Virus record (IMG/VR): IMGVR_UViG_3300025087_000297
Span: 1-23,721 of that record
Source of the DNA: a virus
Strand: one strand, 5' to 3'
DNA length: 23,721 bases
A program made the position numbers and the translations under genes. Shown here in pieces: positions 21,413-23,721 of this stretch; the first letter of the stretch is position 1; every line of letters starts with the position of its first letter. The notes under the pieces are model-generated. The model had not been told where the DNA came from. It saw only the letters and a program-made list of their open reading frames with translations, and searched no databases.

Positions 21413-22870
21413 ATGGCTAAACAGTTTCTAACATCAATCGATCTCAACAAAAACGAACTTCAAAACGTAGCACTTCAGTCCCTTGCTACGCCTCCGGCAA
21501 CGCCCGCAACCGGGCAACTGTACCTCAACACTGCCGGCAGCATTAACCAACCCACTTATTACAACGGCACCGACTGGCTACAGCTCGCGACTCGCGCCAC
21601 GAACACGTTCAGTGGCAAACAGACACTCGCCACCCCCAGCGCAACAGTAACCGCCTCTTTGAACCTGCCTGCTGGCGCGGACAACACAGCAGTCAGCGGC
21701 GACGTATACAATGCCAGTAACCGGCTGAAGTTCCATAACGGATCAGCAGAAAAGAACCTGGCGTTCTCTGATGATGTTACCTATATTGGTACGACTTCTG
21801 TAGCCCTTAACCGCGGCAGTGGGGCGCTTGCCCTGGCCGGTATTACTGTCAATGGTTTGACGGTTTCTACCTCCACCGGTACGTTGACGATTGCCGATAC
21901 AAAAACTTTCACTGTCAACAACACACTGACGATTTCCGGCACCGATGGTTCTACCCTCGCGATAGGTACCGGCGGCACCTTGGGCACGGCAGCCTACACC
22001 GCTGCAACTGATTACGCTACTACCGCTACTACATTAAATTCGTTTGCTGCGCCTTCTGCTGACGTAGCAATGAACAACAAGAAGATCACCGGGTTGGCTA
22101 CGTGTACAGAAGACACTGACGCTGCGAACAAAGGCTATGTTGACGCGGTTAAACAGGGCCTGGATATTAAGGATTCTGTCCGGGTTGCCTCCACGGAGAA
22201 CATCACAATCGCTTCTGCTTTGGTTGACGGAGTTACCATCGACGAAGTTGTAGTTGCTACTGGCGATCGAGTACTCTTGAAAAATCAGAGCACTGCGAGC
22301 CAGAATGGTATCTACGTCGTTGCTGCGTCTGGGGCGGCATCTCGGTCCACTGATGCTAACACCACCGCCAAGGTGTCCTCCGGCATGTATGTGTTTGTTT
22401 CTGAGGGCACTGCAAGTGCCGACGCCGGGTATGTTCTGACCACGAATGATCCTATTACCCTTGGCTCGACTGGCCTTTCCTTCACCCAATTCTCTGGTGC
22501 CGGGCAGATTACGGCAGGCAGCGGCTTAGACAAGCTCGGGAACACCCTCTCTGTAAAACCAGACACCGGGGGCACCTCCGGCTTGTCCGTGTCCAGCACC
22601 GGCGTTAAGGTTGACCCGACTGTAGCTTTGGGCGCGGCAAACACCTATGTTGCTCGGCGGATTGGGTTCCTGGTGGGAGACGGGGCGGAAACTTCGTATG
22701 TTCTTACTCATAGTCTTGGCAACAGAGGAGTCGCTGTTTCTGTTTACCGTAACTCTACTCCTTGGGATGAGGTTGGCGTCGATGTAGAGAAGACCACAAC
22801 CAACACCGTGACCTTACGGTTCTCGGTTGCCCCGACCACTGATCAATTTGCGGTTTCGATAGTTGGGTAA
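21413..22870 (+). CDS. Tail-fibre-like protein
   Basis: 485 residues, low in charge and rich in T, A, S, G and N. An N-terminal TPATGQLYLNTAG...YYNGTDWLQLA segment is a small domain common in fibre proteins. The middle is made of short beta repeats with INGLT/GTGGTLGT/ITGLAT phrases, including DAANKGYVDAVKQGLDIKDSV, widely seen in phage fibres. The C-terminal 75 residues form the THSLGNRGVAV beta domain. It would be an adsorption fibre or part of one. Its coding sequence is GC-rich (34 of 60 in 21541-21600) against about 20 percent in 19741-19800, so the module probably came from another source. Confidence 0.78.
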   Translation: MAKQFLTSIDLNKNELQNVALQSLATPPATPATGQLYLNTAGSINQPTYYNGTDWLQLATRATNTFSGKQTLATPSATVTASLNLPAGADNTAVSGDVYNASNRLKFHNGSAEKNLAFSDDVTYIGTTSVALNRGSGALALAGITVNGLTVSTSTGTLTIADTKTFTVNNTLTISGTDGSTLAIGTGGTLGTAAYTAATDYATTATTLNSFAAPSADVAMNNKKITGLATCTEDTDAANKGYVDAVKQGLDIKDSVRVASTENITIASALVDGVTIDEVVVATGDRVLLKNQSTASQNGIYVVAASGAASRSTDANTTAKVSSGMYVFVSEGTASADAGYVLTTNDPITLGSTGLSFTQFSGAGQITAGSGLDKLGNTLSVKPDTGGTSGLSVSSTGVKVDPTVALGAANTYVARRIGFLVGDGAETSYVLTHSLGNRGVAVSVYRNSTPWDEVGVDVEKTTTNTVTLRFSVAPTTDQFAVSIVG

Positions 22871-23297
22871 GTTATTAAGCCCACAAACAGTTCCCGTAGT
22901 GTCCTCCCTGCCTGCCGCAAGTGCGGATTTGGCAGGGGCGACCCTGCGGTTGGCGGCAGACAATAAGCCGTACTGGTGTACTGGTACCGCATGGGTGGAT
23001 CTCACCCTGACATCAGGAGATGACAGTAGGATAAACAGCCTGGAATTAGAGCTGGCTATCGCAACGGCCAACCCTGAGTTCTTCAAAGAATTTGAATACA
23101 CAGGAGATGTTCTTGATGGTTTTACCTTGTATGCAGACGACACGAAGGTGGTGGCATTGTTGGCTGTGTCGTTTAACTACACAGGCGAGAACCTCACTCG
23201 TAAGACGATCCTGCGATCGTCTGATAACGCTTCTCTGCAAATAGATTTTAATTATTCTGGCGATTCTCTAATCTCTCAGGCAAGGGTTATTACATAA
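22863..23297 (+). CDS. Tail-associated protein
   Basis: 144 residues if started at TTG 22863, which overlaps the fibre gene by eight bases; a downstream GTG is also possible. Residues 16-50 contain LAGATLRLAADNKPYW and GTAWVDLT, the same kind of small domain found near the N-terminus of the preceding fibre protein. The C-terminal half (FFKEFEYTGDVLDGFTLY and later NYSGDSLISQARVIT) is beta-rich. It probably forms part of the fibre or base structure. Confidence 0.6.
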   Translation: MGKLLSPQTVPVVSSLPAASADLAGATLRLAADNKPYWCTGTAWVDLTLTSGDDSRINSLELELAIATANPEFFKEFEYTGDVLDGFTLYADDTKVVALLAVSFNYTGENLTRKTILRSSDNASLQIDFNYSGDSLISQARVIT

Positions 23298-23298
23298 A

Positions 23299-23721
23299 AT
23301 GGCAGCTCCTTCGTATACAACAGATTTAGCGACAGTCTCAGCCGATACCGCAAAAGGTACGATCTATCGGCAGGACTCTACATCTGCGCTGACTACGACA
23401 GGGTGTCTGGGTACGCTTACGCACGGTGAGCCAACAGGAAGTACAGCAGGCGGGCTCCCCACACAGGATACTGATTACTTTATCCTGGGGGTAGCAACCG
23501 CAGACAAATCGTTCAATGCCACAGGTGTTGGTGGGTTAGGAGCAGGAACAACTAATGCTGCGTCGCTGCCTACAGACGGGGCATTTATGTTCTGGCAGAT
23601 GTTTACCTGCCCGAACTCCGTGACAGCAAAAGCAAGCGGCGGGATTCAGTGTCTCGTGGGCAGCAGCCTGGCGAATTACTACAGGTTCTATGTCGATGGG
23701 GACGATACTCATCCGTACGGT
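23299..23721 (+). CDS. Virion protein, N-terminal part (runs off the window)
   Basis: ATG at 23299 lies two bases after the previous stop and the frame stays open to the window end, 141 residues. It starts MAAPSYTTDLATVSADTAKG, is rich in T, G, A and S and shares the GC-rich composition of the fibre module. A GAFMFWQMFTCPNSVTAKA segment follows later. Likely a tail or fibre-associated protein; the C-terminus and family are not visible. Confidence 0.65.
   Translation, partial: MAAPSYTTDLATVSADTAKGTIYRQDSTSALTTTGCLGTLTHGEPTGSTAGGLPTQDTDYFILGVATADKSFNATGVGGLGAGTTNAASLPTDGAFMFWQMFTCPNSVTAKASGGIQCLVGSSLANYYRFYVDGDDTHPYG

Overview
This window is the packaging, head and start-of-tail region of a tailed double-stranded DNA phage (Caudoviricetes, HK97-fold capsid), free or integrated. 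The small and large terminase, portal, prohead protease, major capsid protein and a run of small virion-type proteins lie in the usual late-gene order on the + strand. The DNA is mostly AT-rich, genes are packed tightly with many 1-11 base overlaps, and ribosome-binding sites are strong AGGAGG/GGAGG types. This fits a low-GC, Gram-positive-like host, but the host cannot be named from the sequence.

Layout: (1) bases 1-498 hold two leftward genes, a winged-helix protein and the start of a probable HNH endonuclease. (2) Bases 499-1043 form a gene-free divergent control region with a sigma70-like promoter facing each way, a palindrome and several hairpins. (3) Bases 1044-3566 carry a membrane protein, a PP-loop/PAPS-reductase-like protein with an iron-sulfur cysteine pattern, small proteins and TerS. 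(4) Bases 3567-11113 carry a broken HNH gene, TerL with a zinc-ribbon insertion, an adenine/cytosine-N4-type methyltransferase, the portal, an intact HNH gene and a metallophosphoesterase. (5) Bases 11115-17054 carry two small proteins, a single 844-residue protein joining a prohead protease to an AAA+ ATPase, the major capsid protein, a zinc-finger HNH endonuclease and a probable virion protein. (6) Bases 17055-23721 carry terminator-like hairpins, a CAT-anticodon tRNA, small head/tail-type proteins, an AP2-type homing endonuclease, a glycosyltransferase, and from 21413 a GC-richer tail-fibre module that runs off the end.

The most striking feature is a family of four short structured RNA leaders (about 3587, 8828, 15515 and 17974). 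Each lies immediately upstream of a homing-endonuclease gene. All four fold as the same three-way junction. A conserved TCC-containing loop pairs with a downstream GG(G/A) segment as a pseudoknot, and a further small hairpin encloses the endonuclease Shine-Dalgarno sequence. The helices differ in sequence but keep pairing, which is covariation. The downstream endonucleases belong to at least three unrelated architectures, so the RNA appears to be a module separate from the protein. I do not recognise it as a known RNA family. The second notable feature is the one-polypeptide protease-AAA+ fusion in the capsid-maturation slot.

The late genes act together in the expected way: terminase packages DNA through the portal, protease (perhaps with ATPase help) matures the capsid, and the fibre proteins and glycosyltransferase serve or modify the particle or host surface. 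The homing endonucleases are selfish inserts between late genes. All functional calls rest on reading motifs by eye; no database search was run.
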